Shown here in pieces: positions 54,359 to 62,758 of a DNA stretch of 64,000 bases. The stretch lies in contig NC_007722.1 in NCBI RefSeq assembly GCF_000013005.1, positions 1,369,501 to 1,433,500 of the forward strand. Reading direction: 5' to 3'. The notes below the pieces were generated by a model that had not been told where the DNA came from, did no database searches, and saw only the letters and a list, made by a program, of their open reading frames with translations. Position numbers and translations under genes: made by a program. Numbering within the stretch: position 1 is the stretch's first letter; the number at the start of each line of letters is the position of its first letter. Source of the stretch: Erythrobacter litoralis HTCC2594 (GTDB lineage Bacteria; Pseudomonadota; Alphaproteobacteria; Sphingomonadales; Sphingomonadaceae).

Positions 54359-54374
54359 TGCATGAACCCTGCCA
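54359..54374 (-). promoter_or_regulatory. Sigma-54-like promoter upstream of EPS operon
   Basis: Read on the minus strand the 16 bases are TGGCAGGGTTCATGCA. They have GG and GC exactly ten bases apart and match the -24 (TGGCAC) and -12 (TTGCA) boxes with one mismatch each. The predicted start of transcription would lie near 54348, about 11 bases before the ATG, which cuts into a possible AGGA ribosome-binding site. Either the leader is slightly longer or the match is fortuitous. Known exosortase A systems are often controlled by the PrsK/PrsR two-component pair with RpoN. Confidence 0.4.
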
Positions 54375-54473
54375 TCCGACGAACTACGGACGGACGGGTC
54401 CCAGCGATTTGGCTGCGTTTCTCGCCAAAAAGGGTGAATATCCCGTTAGCTTTCTTCAGGATCTTAGGGGCGT

Positions 54474-54486
54474 TCCCGAAACGGGA
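54474..54486. promoter_or_regulatory. Small palindrome, possible activator site
   Basis: TCCCG-AAA-CGGGA is a perfect inverted repeat about 100 bases upstream of the sigma-54-like boxes. A half-site (TCCCG) recurs at 54441-54445, 33 bases away, about three helical turns. The spacing would suit an enhancer-binding activator. No direct evidence links it to one. Confidence 0.3.
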
Positions 54487-54519
54487 CAGGGCGCGCGTAA
54501 AGGTTAAGCGCGCGGTTAC

Positions 54520-55782
54520 CTAAACCAGCACTTCGCGCGCAGGGCCCTGGCCCAGGAATTCCGCCGGAGAGGCGCTCGCGCCGTAGGCTCCGGCGCAGAA
54601 AATGGCGACGATGTCGCCGACATCGGCGCGCGGAAGAAATGCCTTGTCCGAAAGCCTATCGAGCGGGGTGCAAAGGCATCCGACCACGTGCTGGACCTCT
54701 ACCGGGGGCGCGTCGAAGCGCGTTGCGATGGCGGCGGGATAGTTGCGGCGGACGACCGTGCCGAAGTTGCCGGAAGCTGCGAGCTGGTGATGCAATCCGC
54801 CATCGGTGACGAGGAATGTCTCGCCGTGGCTCACCTTGCGGTCGACGATCCGGCACAGATACACGCCGGCCAGCCCGACCAGGTAGCGGCCGAGTTCGAT
54901 GCACAGGTGCGCATCGGCCAGTGTTTCCGGCAGGTCGCCGAAGCGCTCTTCCAAGGCGGAGCCAATGGCTTCGATATCGAGCGGCTCGTCGCCATGAAAA
55001 TAGGGAATGCCAAACCCGCCGCCCATATTGAGCTTTGGCAGCGCTTCGCCCATTTCGCTGGCGATCTTGTCCGCCAACGCAAGGACATTGGCTTGGGTTT
55101 CAATGATTGCTTCAGCTGAAAGCGCCTGGCTGCCGGTGTAGATGTGCAAGCCCCGCCACTCGCCGCCGGCTGCAATGATCTCGCTACCCAGCGCAGGTAC
55201 GCGCTCGGCGTCGATGCCGAAGGGTTTGGCACCCCCGCCCATCTTCATGCCCGAACCCTTCATATCGAAGTCCGGATTGACGCGGATCGCCAGGCGCGGC
55301 GTTTGGCCGAGCCGCTCCGCGATCTCCAGCGCGCGGCGCGCTTCGCCTTCGGATTCGAGATTGAGAGTTACGCCCGCCTCAATGGCCGCCTCTAGCTCGC
55401 GATCGCGCTTGCCGGGACCGGCAAAGCTGACCCGCCTGGTATCGATCCCGGCGGCCTGGATCTTCTCGAGCTCGCCGCCGGAGGCGATATCGTAGCCCTC
55501 GACGAGATCGGCCATGAAAGCGAGAACCTCGGGATGCGAATTGGCCTTGATCGCATAGTTGATGTGCAGCCGCTCCGGCATCGCCTCGCGCAGGTGCCGC
55601 ATGGTCCCCGCGATAATGTCGCGCGAATACACGAAGAGAGGCGTTCCGCCTGCTTCTTCAACCAATTGCGTGGCGGTTTTGCCGCCGATTGCCAACTCGC
55701 CGTCCTGTGCCTCGAAATTCTCCGGTATCGGCCCCAGCGGCTTGCCAGGCGGCTTTTCCGTCTCTGCGGCAGCGCTGCTCAT
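54520..55782 (-). CDS. PLP-dependent decarboxylase of the XrtA locus
   Basis: Fold-type III (alanine racemase-like) decarboxylase, 420 residues. The PLP Lys is Lys79 in NYAIKANSHPEVL, the phosphate-binding Gly-rich loop is KLNMGGGFGIPYF, and the active-site Cys motif is HVVGCLCTPLD (Cys369/Cys371). The CTPLD wording is closer to BtrK, which decarboxylates glutamate tethered to a carrier protein, than to the CESGD of diaminopimelate decarboxylase. The N-terminus has a Pro-rich extension of about 25 residues. It is coupled to the ligase gene upstream by a four-base overlap. Confidence 0.9.
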   Translation of the reverse strand: MSSAAAETEKPPGKPLGPIPENFEAQDGELAIGGKTATQLVEEAGGTPLFVYSRDIIAGTMRHLREAMPERLHINYAIKANSHPEVLAFMADLVEGYDIASGGELEKIQAAGIDTRRVSFAGPGKRDRELEAAIEAGVTLNLESEGEARRALEIAERLGQTPRLAIRVNPDFDMKGSGMKMGGGAKPFGIDAERVPALGSEIIAAGGEWRGLHIYTGSQALSAEAIIETQANVLALADKIASEMGEALPKLNMGGGFGIPYFHGDEPLDIEAIGSALEERFGDLPETLADAHLCIELGRYLVGLAGVYLCRIVDRKVSHGETFLVTDGGLHHQLAASGNFGTVVRRNYPAAIATRFDAPPVEVQHVVGCLCTPLDRLSDKAFLPRADVGDIVAIFCAGAYGASASPAEFLGQGPAREVLV

Positions 55783-57305
55783 GCCCCGATCTCGCGCGCG
55801 ATCGCGGTACGGTCAAGCTTGCCGTTTGGATTGAGCGGCAGGGTCTCGCGCCAATGGACCTTCTGCGGCAACATGAAATTGGGCAGTTCCTTGACAAGCC
55901 GCGGCAAAAGCTTGCCCTGCGGGTCGTCCGCTTCGGGCGCTGCGCGCACGACCAGATGGACGGCATGGCCCAGCCTGGCATCCTTGACGCCCAGCGCCAC
56001 CGCCTCGGCGACCAGTCCGGTGGCGATCGCTGCGTCCTCGATCTCCTGCGGACTGATGCGATTGCCCGCACTCTTGATCATCGCGTCGCGGCGACCGACG
56101 AAGTAAAGCAGGCCGTCGGCGTTTCGCTTCACGCGATCTCCGGACCAGACGGCAGTCCCGCCATAATGTGAGCCATCCGGTGCGGACTTGAATCGCTCGG
56201 CAGTGCGCTCGGCATCCTGCCAATATCCCTGCGCCACCAGCGGGCCGCAATGGACGAGTTCGCCCTCCTCACCGGCCTGCGCCACTTCGCCATTGTCGTC
56301 GATCACGAGAATCTCTGCAAAGGGAATCGCCGTCCCCATCGAAGTCGGATGCGTGTCCACCAATGAAGGATCGAGATATGTCGAACGGAAGGCTTCGGTC
56401 AGGCCGTACATCGGAAAAAGCCGTGTCTGCGGGAAGATAGCGCGCAAATCTCGCACGAGATCTTCGGTCAGCGCGCCACCCGAATTGGTCATCCGTCGCA
56501 TCGATGCGACTGCTTCAGACGGCCATTCGATCTCGGTCAGCTGGACCCACAGAGGCGGTACCGCCGCGAGCGTCGTGATGTTGTGTTTCGCACAGGCCTT
56601 TACGACATCGTTCGGGAATAAGTAATCGAGCGGCACCACGCTGCCGCCGGTATACCAGGTCGAAAGCAGCTGGTTCTGCCCGTAATCGAAGCTGAGCGGC
56701 AGCACGCCGAGCGTCACGTCATCGCTCTCCATGCCGAGATAATGGGCCACGCTAACCGCCCCCAACCACATATTCGCATGGCTCAGCATGACGCCCTTGG
56801 GCCGCCCGGTGGAACCGCTGGTGTAAAGGATCGCCGCCAGCGCATCCGGATCGGCGTCTGAAGGTTTCAAAGCGCCTTCATGCGCCTCGACTGCCTCCCA
56901 TACCGCCTTTTCGTCCATCGGGGTGCATCCGGCGGGCACATCGCCCTGTTCCAGCGACTTCAATCGCGCCGCCGTCCCCAGCAGCAACAGCGCGCCGCTA
57001 TCGGCCAAAATATGCGCGACCTGTGCCCGCTTGAGCAGCGGATTGATCGGCACATGCACCAGTCCGGCCCGCGCACAGGCGAGCGGCATCAGGCACGTCA
57101 GCGCGCCCTTTGCGGCCCACGTCGCAATCCGCTCGCCCTCTTCGGGGACCTGAGCCTGCAGCCACGAAGCCAGTGCAGCGACACGGCTTCTTAAGTCCTC
57201 ATAGGTAAGTGTCTCACCGCGCAAGACCAGCGCCGGAGCATCGCCCTCGCCGCATTCGGCAAGGTGATCGAGCGGCTTTGGCGTCGGGTCAGGCGTTTGG
57301 GACAT
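55779..57305 (-). CDS. AMP-dependent acyl/aminoacyl ligase of the XrtA locus
   Basis: Adenylate-forming enzyme, 508 residues. It has the P-loop-like LYTSGSTGRPKGVMLSH, the MYGLTEAFRSTYLDP motif, WSGDRVKRNADGLLYFVGR (hinge) and the catalytic C-terminal Lys in NPNGKLDRTAIA. It activates a carboxylic acid with ATP and transfers it to CoA or, given the nearby carrier-protein gene, to the pantetheine arm of that protein. The substrate is unknown. Confidence 0.92.
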   Translation of the reverse strand: MSQTPDPTPKPLDHLAECGEGDAPALVLRGETLTYEDLRSRVAALASWLQAQVPEEGERIATWAAKGALTCLMPLACARAGLVHVPINPLLKRAQVAHILADSGALLLLGTAARLKSLEQGDVPAGCTPMDEKAVWEAVEAHEGALKPSDADPDALAAILYTSGSTGRPKGVMLSHANMWLGAVSVAHYLGMESDDVTLGVLPLSFDYGQNQLLSTWYTGGSVVPLDYLFPNDVVKACAKHNITTLAAVPPLWVQLTEIEWPSEAVASMRRMTNSGGALTEDLVRDLRAIFPQTRLFPMYGLTEAFRSTYLDPSLVDTHPTSMGTAIPFAEILVIDDNGEVAQAGEEGELVHCGPLVAQGYWQDAERTAERFKSAPDGSHYGGTAVWSGDRVKRNADGLLYFVGRRDAMIKSAGNRISPQEIEDAAIATGLVAEAVALGVKDARLGHAVHLVVRAAPEADDPQGKLLPRLVKELPNFMLPQKVHWRETLPLNPNGKLDRTAIAREIGA

Positions 57306-57336
57306 CGGGTTTCCGAGAGGGTTTTGTGGGGTTTTT

Positions 57337-58326
57337 GTGACTGCAATCGCTGCCAGCTATCACGACAGGGTTAACGTCTTGCAAGGCATGATGCCAAAAG
57401 ACGCGTCCCCTTTCGACAGGCCCGAATGGTATGCATTGCTGGCCGAACGCAAGCCTCCGCTGCTGGCCATGGCGAGCGACGGAGAGCGCAAGGCTGCCCT
57501 CGCCCTCACCCGCGCCAATGGCCGGCTCGAACCGCTCAACCATTGGTACAGCTTCACTTGGCGTCAACTTGCCCCTGCAGGCACGCAAGGCGATCGTCTC
57601 TTGGCATCACTAGCGAGGGACCTGAGAGCTCACTCGCACCGCGTCACACTCTCACCCGTACCGGACGAAGACGGGTCTGCGACGCGTTTAGAAGCCGCGT
57701 TCCGCGCCGCTGGGTGGAGCGTGCATCGAGAACAATGCGACTATAATCATGTCCTGCCGGTGAGGGGCCGGAGCTTTGCCGAATACTGGGCCGAGCGGCC
57801 CGGGCGAATGCGCACCACGCTAAAACGCAAGGCCAAGAAGGTCGACGTGGAATTGCTGACCCATTTCGACGATGCGGCCTGGGCGGCCTACGAGGAAATC
57901 TACGCGCAAAGCTGGAAGCCGGCCGAGGACACGCCCGAAATCCTGCGTGCTTTTGCCGAAGCCGAGGGTGCCGCAGGCCGTATCCGTCTCGCCGTCGCTC
58001 GTCATGAAGGTCGCGCAGTCGCGGCGCAATTCTGGACGGTCGAGAACGGCGTCGCCTACATCCACAAGCTCGCCCATCTCGAAGAGACCAAGAGCCTCTC
58101 CGCCGGAACGACATTGAGCGCCGCGCTCTTCGAGCATGTCATCGACACGGACAAGGTCGCCCTCGTCGATTTCGGCACCGGCAACGATCGCTACAAGGCG
58201 GACTGGATGGAAGAGGTCAGGCCGCGATTCCTGATCGATTGCCTCGACCCGCGGCAGATCAAGGCCTGGCCGGCCTTGGCCAAGCGATTCGTTACCCGGC
58301 TTGCGCCCGCGCCCGCGGAAAGCTAG
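57337..58326 (+). CDS. GNAT/FemAB-like acetyltransferase of the XrtA locus
   Basis: The 329-residue protein has a CelD/BioF2-type acetyltransferase domain, with RMRTTLKRKAKKVDVELLTH in the first half and VARHEGRAVAAQFWTVENG leading to DFGTGNDRYKADWMEE in the second. It would transfer an acyl or aminoacyl group from a carrier to an amine. The GTG start at 57337 leaves only 31 bases to the divergent ligase start; ATG 57388 is an alternative, but the residues before it (YHDRVNVLQG) look conserved. It leads the plus-strand run with the carrier protein and hydrolases. Confidence 0.82.
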   Translation: MTAIAASYHDRVNVLQGMMPKDASPFDRPEWYALLAERKPPLLAMASDGERKAALALTRANGRLEPLNHWYSFTWRQLAPAGTQGDRLLASLARDLRAHSHRVTLSPVPDEDGSATRLEAAFRAAGWSVHREQCDYNHVLPVRGRSFAEYWAERPGRMRTTLKRKAKKVDVELLTHFDDAAWAAYEEIYAQSWKPAEDTPEILRAFAEAEGAAGRIRLAVARHEGRAVAAQFWTVENGVAYIHKLAHLEETKSLSAGTTLSAALFEHVIDTDKVALVDFGTGNDRYKADWMEEVRPRFLIDCLDPRQIKAWPALAKRFVTRLAPAPAES

Positions 58327-58375
58327 GCACCCGCGCACTTTCAGGGGCCGATCCGGTATGGGGGCAGGACAGAGC

Positions 58376-58684
58376 ATGGCAGCCGATCCCGTCAAAGATG
58401 AAGACGACGCGCTGGGCATGAGCCGCGCCAAGATCGACAGCGCCCTGCGCTCGGTCCTGTGCGACGTGCTTGGCCTGGAAGCCGAGGATGTTGCCGAATT
58501 CGATGCCGACACCGGCCTGTTCGGTCACCTGCCCGAGCTCGACTCCATGGCCGTCGCGGGCCTGCTGACCGAGCTGGAAGACCGCCTCGATATCCTGATC
58601 GAAGACGATGACGTCGATGGCGAGATGCTGGAGACCTACGGCGGGCTGCTCGCTTTTGCCGAAGCCAAAGTCGCCGAGAGCTGA
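58376..58684 (+). CDS. Acyl carrier protein of the XrtA locus
   Basis: The 102-residue acidic protein has the four-helix carrier layout and the phosphopantetheine Ser57 in HLPELDSMAVAG. It is not the housekeeping AcpP, which has the DSLD(T/S)VE motif. Position between the GNAT gene and two hydrolases, and opposite an AMP ligase, suggests it carries a special acyl or aminoacyl unit. The ATG at 58376 was preferred to one six codons upstream; both have plausible purine-rich sites. Confidence 0.88.
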   Translation: MAADPVKDEDDALGMSRAKIDSALRSVLCDVLGLEAEDVAEFDADTGLFGHLPELDSMAVAGLLTELEDRLDILIEDDDVDGEMLETYGGLLAFAEAKVAES

Positions 58685-58692
58685 TCCAGCAC

Positions 58693-59385
58693 ATGTTCGC
58701 CGAGTGGCCCTGCCCCTTGCCCGGCGGCACGACCGGCACTGAAAACGCCCGCATTTTCGAGAAAGGCCGCGATCACCGCCTGCTGGTGATCCCGCCGCTG
58801 TTCGACGAACATAACAAGATGCGCCACCAGCTCGTCGAAGTGATGCGGCGACTTGACCTTACCGGGATCGACAGCGTGATGCCGGACCAACCGGGTTGGA
58901 ACGAGAGCAAGGCGAGCCTCGCCGATCAGTCGCTGGACGGGTGGCGCGAGGCGATGAAAGCGGCAGTGCAGCATTTCAAGCCGACGCGTTATTTCGCGGT
59001 TCGCGCGGGCGCGCTGCTGGTACCGGTCGGGCTGCCCGGCTGGGATTACGCCCCGACCGGGGGCAAGCAGGTCCTGCGCGGCATGGTCCGCGCGCGCATC
59101 ATAGCGGCCAAGGAAGCGGGCCGCGAGGAAACAACAGACGCGCTGATGCGGCTTGGCCGCAGCGAAGGCGTCGAACTGGCGGGCTGGAAGCTCGGAGCGA
59201 GCATGGTTTCGCAACTCGAGGCCGCCGAAGTCGCCGAGAGCCCGCTGCGCCGGAAGATCGATCAGGCGACCGTCGGGGGCAAGCCGCTCTGGCTGCGCGC
59301 CGAGCCGGATGACGATCCCGAACAGGCCGATGCACTGGCAGCGATCATCGCTGTCTCGCTCGACAGCGCGGGAGGCGCGGGATGA
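58693..59385 (+). CDS. Exosortase A-associated hydrolase 2 (degenerate alpha/beta hydrolase)
   Basis: The 230-residue protein has an alpha/beta-hydrolase outline (RLLVIPPLFDEHNKMRHQL, then GIDSVMPDQPGWNESK as the oxyanion region). The nucleophile elbow reads AVRAG (residues 102-106), with Arg where Ser, Cys or Asp is expected, so it may not hydrolyse anything. It could be an acyl-binding or partner protein for the active homologue encoded next. Its stop overlaps the next start by four bases. Confidence 0.8.
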   Translation: MFAEWPCPLPGGTTGTENARIFEKGRDHRLLVIPPLFDEHNKMRHQLVEVMRRLDLTGIDSVMPDQPGWNESKASLADQSLDGWREAMKAAVQHFKPTRYFAVRAGALLVPVGLPGWDYAPTGGKQVLRGMVRARIIAAKEAGREETTDALMRLGRSEGVELAGWKLGASMVSQLEAAEVAESPLRRKIDQATVGGKPLWLRAEPDDDPEQADALAAIIAVSLDSAGGAG

Positions 59386-60158
59386 GCCGCCTGCATCTGA
59401 CTTTCAATTGCAAGGGCGATACGCTCGCCGGTACGCTCGACACCGCGCCCTCGACGACCGGCCTGTTGCTGGTGAGCGGCGGCAACGAACTGCGCTCGGG
59501 CGCGTTCGGGGGCCAGGCCGCGCTGGCCGCGCGGATCGCCAAGGCCGGTTTCCCCGTCTTCCGCTATGACCGGCGCGGGGTCGGCGACAGCGAAGGCGAG
59601 AACAAGGGCTTCGAAAGGTCCAAGTCGGACATTCACGCTGCCCGCGAAGCCTTCCAAGCAATCGTGCCGACGCTCGATCGCATCGTCGCTTTCGGCAATT
59701 GCGATGCCGCGAGCGCTTTGATGCTCGGCGGCGGCGCCCTGTGCGACGGACTGATCCTCTCCAACCCTTGGACGATCGAAGACACCAGCGACGATACGCC
59801 TCCGCCCGAAGCGGTGCGCGCACGCTATGCGGAGAAGCTCAAAAACCCGAAGGAAATCTGGCGCTTGGTCAGTGGGGGTGTGAATATCCGCAAGCTTGTC
59901 GGTGGATTGCGCCAGGCTTCCAAGGGACGCGTAGCACCATCCGGCCTGGCCGAACGCATGCGTGCCGGCATCGAAGGATTTTCAGGCCCAGTCCATATCC
60001 TGCTGGCAAGCGAAGACCGCACCGCGCAGGTTTTCGACGGCGCCTGGCCGAAGGATGACGAAAGGGTGCAGCGCTGCGAAGGCGCGACGCATGCCTATGT
60101 CGAAGACCACGCGCGGTTCTGGCTGGAAAAGCAGATCCTCGCCGCGCTACGCGCCTGA
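59382..60158 (+). CDS. Exosortase A-associated hydrolase 1 (alpha/beta hydrolase, Cys nucleophile)
   Basis: The 258-residue alpha/beta hydrolase opens with LLLVSGGNELRSGAFGGQ and FRYDRRGVGDSEGENKGF. The elbow is GNCDA (105-109), placing Cys107 at the nucleophile position. A later His (GATHAYVEDHARFW) could complete the triad. Cys nucleophiles are found in acyl transferases and dienelactone hydrolases. A thioesterase or acyl-transfer role on the carrier protein's cargo is plausible. It converges with the RNA methyltransferase gene with a 12-base overlap. Confidence 0.82.
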   Translation: MSRLHLTFNCKGDTLAGTLDTAPSTTGLLLVSGGNELRSGAFGGQAALAARIAKAGFPVFRYDRRGVGDSEGENKGFERSKSDIHAAREAFQAIVPTLDRIVAFGNCDAASALMLGGGALCDGLILSNPWTIEDTSDDTPPPEAVRARYAEKLKNPKEIWRLVSGGVNIRKLVGGLRQASKGRVAPSGLAERMRAGIEGFSGPVHILLASEDRTAQVFDGAWPKDDERVQRCEGATHAYVEDHARFWLEKQILAALRA

Positions 60159-61355
60159 CGGGCGGACGAACAGGCTGGCGAGTTCGACATGCGTCGACCA
60201 GCGAAACTGGCCGACCGGGCGCACTTCCTTCAGCTCGAACCCTGCATCGACGAGCCGCTTGGCGTCCTTGGCCCAGCTTGCGGGATTGCAGCTGATATAG
60301 ACCACGCGGCCGACGCTGCTTTGCGCAATCTGCTCCACCTGCTCACGCGCACCTGCGCGGGGCGGATCCAGCAGGACGGCGGCCAGCTTCGAGATCTCTT
60401 CTGCCGAATAAGGATTGTGGAACAGGTCGCGATGCTGCGCGAAGACCGGCTTGCCGGATAGACGCGCAGCCTGCCGACAAGCGAGATGCGCACCGCGCGA
60501 AGCTTCGGCGGCCAAGACCTTTTCCGGGCCTGCAAGCGACAACGCGAAAGTGCCGAGCCCGGCGAACAGGTCGGCAACCGGCGAATGGCCGGCAAGCCAT
60601 TCGCTGGCGGCCGCGACAAGCGTCGCCTGGCCGTCCTCCGTGGCCTGCAGGAAAGCACCGGGCGGAAACACGACCGGCACGCCTCCGAGCGAGACCGTCG
60701 AGGGCTCAGGCTCCCACACCGTCTCCGGGCCCAGTCCGTCGTCCACCGTCAGCCGCGCAAGCGCATTCTCGCGCGCGAAATCGAGCAGGGCTTCGGTCTG
60801 TTGCAGGTTCTCGGCCCGGATACCCTTGATACCGCATGCCACGCCCTGATCGACCTGCGTCAGCTCGATATCGACGGCAACGCGCCCTTCCCATCCCGCC
60901 AGCAGCTTTCGCAACGGGTCGACCAATGCAAAGAGCGTCGGTTGCAAGACCGGACATTCCTTGAGGTCGATGATCGTGTGCGAGCGGCCTTCGCGATAGC
61001 CGAGCAGGATCGTCTTGCCCCGCCGCGTGGCATGGAGGGTAGCGCGACGCCGCGCGCCGGGCGGCGAGAGATGCGCAGGCGCGACATTTTGTGGCACGAT
61101 CCCCTGCCCTTCGGCGGCGAGCACGACGCGGTCGGTCACGAATTGTGCCAGCGTCTCCTCATCCGCATGCTGCAACTGGCAGCCGCCGCATTTGGCGAAA
61201 TGCCGACAGGGCGGTGCGACATGATGCGGTCCGCGTTTGAGCGAGCCGTCGTCGCGCACGCAGTCACCCGGTACGCCGCCCGCGACGTGGCGACCACTCT
61301 CGGTCACGCCGTCACCGCGCGCGGCGATGCGGACGATTGGTTCGGCTATGGTCAC
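60147..61355 (-). CDS. RlmD/TrmA-type 5-methyluridine RNA methyltransferase
   Basis: The 402-residue protein has four Cys for a [4Fe-4S] cluster (Cys50, Cys56 and Cys59 in CRHFAKCGGC, plus CPVLQ) and the methyltransferase catalytic motifs LFAGLGTFALSLAG (SAM) and YISCNPASWAKD (nucleophilic Cys). It probably methylates 23S rRNA at a U1939-like site (RlmD) or a related position; TrmA is less likely because TrmA lacks the cluster. The N-terminal TRAM domain is short. The start is GTG at 61355, overlapping the nnr stop as GTGA. Confidence 0.88.
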   Translation of the reverse strand: MTIAEPIVRIAARGDGVTESGRHVAGGVPGDCVRDDGSLKRGPHHVAPPCRHFAKCGGCQLQHADEETLAQFVTDRVVLAAEGQGIVPQNVAPAHLSPPGARRRATLHATRRGKTILLGYREGRSHTIIDLKECPVLQPTLFALVDPLRKLLAGWEGRVAVDIELTQVDQGVACGIKGIRAENLQQTEALLDFARENALARLTVDDGLGPETVWEPEPSTVSLGGVPVVFPPGAFLQATEDGQATLVAAASEWLAGHSPVADLFAGLGTFALSLAGPEKVLAAEASRGAHLACRQAARLSGKPVFAQHRDLFHNPYSAEEISKLAAVLLDPPRAGAREQVEQIAQSSVGRVVYISCNPASWAKDAKRLVDAGFELKEVRPVGQFRWSTHVELASLFVRPSGA

Positions 61356-62758
61356 AGAAAGGCGCGATAGGCGGCTGGGATCGCTTGCGCCAGATCGCTG
61401 GCGGAGAAAGGCCCCGCAGCCTCGCGCGCCGCCTGTTGGTGCAGATACACTCCCGCCATCGCGGCCCGGGCGGGCGTGTCGCCTGTCGCCAGCCGGGAAG
61501 CGACGATGCCGGCAAGCACATCGCCGCTGCCGGCCACCGACAGCCAGCTCGACCCTTGCGGGAAGTAGGCCACGCCCCCGTCGTGGGCGAGGATCGTGTC
61601 GGGTCCCTTGGCCAGCACCGTCAAACCGGTGCGGCTGTGCACGGCCATAGCCCGTTCCCGCTTCGATGCAGCGATAACGCCGAAGTTCTTGCACAATTGC
61701 GCGAGCTCGCCCTCGTGCGGAGTGACGATGATTTTCGTGCCATCGACGCCGTCGAGCATCTCGTCATCGAGCAAATGAAGCGCATCGGCATCGCAAACGG
61801 TCGGCTCGCCTTCCGCAAGCGCGTGAGCCAGACGATCGCGTGCCTCTTCGCCGCGGCCAAGCCCCGGACCGACGAGGATAGCGCTGATGCGCTCGTCGCT
61901 GAGAAGTTCAGTCAGGTCGCCGTTTTTCTCGACCAGATCTGGCGGAAGCTGTCGCCTTGAATTGTCACTCCCGAGCAGCTTCACATAGCCCGCCCCGGCA
62001 CCCACCGCTGCGCAGGCAGCCAGTTCGCTGGCTCCGGGCATGGCACCCCCCACGACTGCGAGCAGGCCGCGGCGATATTTGTGGGCATCCCATGCCGGGC
62101 GGGCGAAGTCCGGCTCGGGCGCCAACTGCTCGTCTTCGGATCGCGCGGCCACGCCGATATCGACCAGTTTGCGGGTGCCGCATTTCGCCGACGCTTCGCC
62201 GATCCAGTGCGCGCGCTTCCACGCTCCCAATGCGATGGTACAGTCCCACGCCGCCATGCCTTCGGGCCACGCGCCGCTGTCCGCGTCGACGCCGCTGGCG
62301 ACGTCGATTGCGACGCCGAGCGCGTGCTCCATTCGCAACCGCCGAAGCAGCGCGCGATGCTCGGCTGAGAGCGGTCGCGAGAGGCCGCTGCCGAACAGAC
62401 AATCGACCAGCACTTCCCCGCGCAAGCCTTCGCCCGATGTGGTGACCTTGCCCTTGAATGTCTCGGCGGCCCGCTTCGCTGCTTCGGTCTTTGGCGGCAT
62501 CGGTGCGACGACCCTTACTTCGCCACCGCGGCGCGCAATTTCCGCCGCGATGACATAGCCATCGCCGCCATTGTTACCGGGGCCGCACAACACGGTGACG
62601 GGCCTGCCGCCGGTCATCCGCCAGATCCAGTCGGCGGCCCCTTGGCCGGCGCGCTGCATCAGTTCGTGGACGGAAATGCCAGCATCCATCAGATCCCGTT
62701 CCGCCGCCTGCATTTCGGCGACGGTAAGGACCTGCCTGAGATTGGCGCTATTCGGCAT
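61352..62758 (-). CDS. nnr: Bifunctional NAD(P)H-hydrate repair enzyme
   Basis: Repairs damaged, hydrated NAD(P)H. The N-terminal half is the epimerase (VTVLCGPGNNGGDGYVIAAE, then FGSGLSRPL). The C-terminal half is the ADP-dependent dehydratase (ILVGPGLGRGEE and VAGSGDVLAGIVAS, the ribokinase-type anion hole). The 468-residue length is normal for the fused form. The start at 62758 overlaps the lipoprotein stop by 11 bases. Confidence 0.94.
   Translation of the reverse strand: MPNSANLRQVLTVAEMQAAERDLMDAGISVHELMQRAGQGAADWIWRMTGGRPVTVLCGPGNNGGDGYVIAAEIARRGGEVRVVAPMPPKTEAAKRAAETFKGKVTTSGEGLRGEVLVDCLFGSGLSRPLSAEHRALLRRLRMEHALGVAIDVASGVDADSGAWPEGMAAWDCTIALGAWKRAHWIGEASAKCGTRKLVDIGVAARSEDEQLAPEPDFARPAWDAHKYRRGLLAVVGGAMPGASELAACAAVGAGAGYVKLLGSDNSRRQLPPDLVEKNGDLTELLSDERISAILVGPGLGRGEEARDRLAHALAEGEPTVCDADALHLLDDEMLDGVDGTKIIVTPHEGELAQLCKNFGVIAASKRERAMAVHSRTGLTVLAKGPDTILAHDGGVAYFPQGSSWLSVAGSGDVLAGIVASRLATGDTPARAAMAGVYLHQQAAREAAGPFSASDLAQAIPAAYRAFL

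Noticed and set aside
57341..57355. Second sigma-54-like site (minus strand TGGCAGCGATTGCAG) near the ligase gene
   Set aside because: The GG and GC are only eight bases apart; sigma-54 needs ten.
58358..58375. Earlier ATG for the acyl carrier protein
   Set aside because: It adds six residues without homology support; both starts have similar ribosome-binding sites, so this is uncertain but of little consequence.
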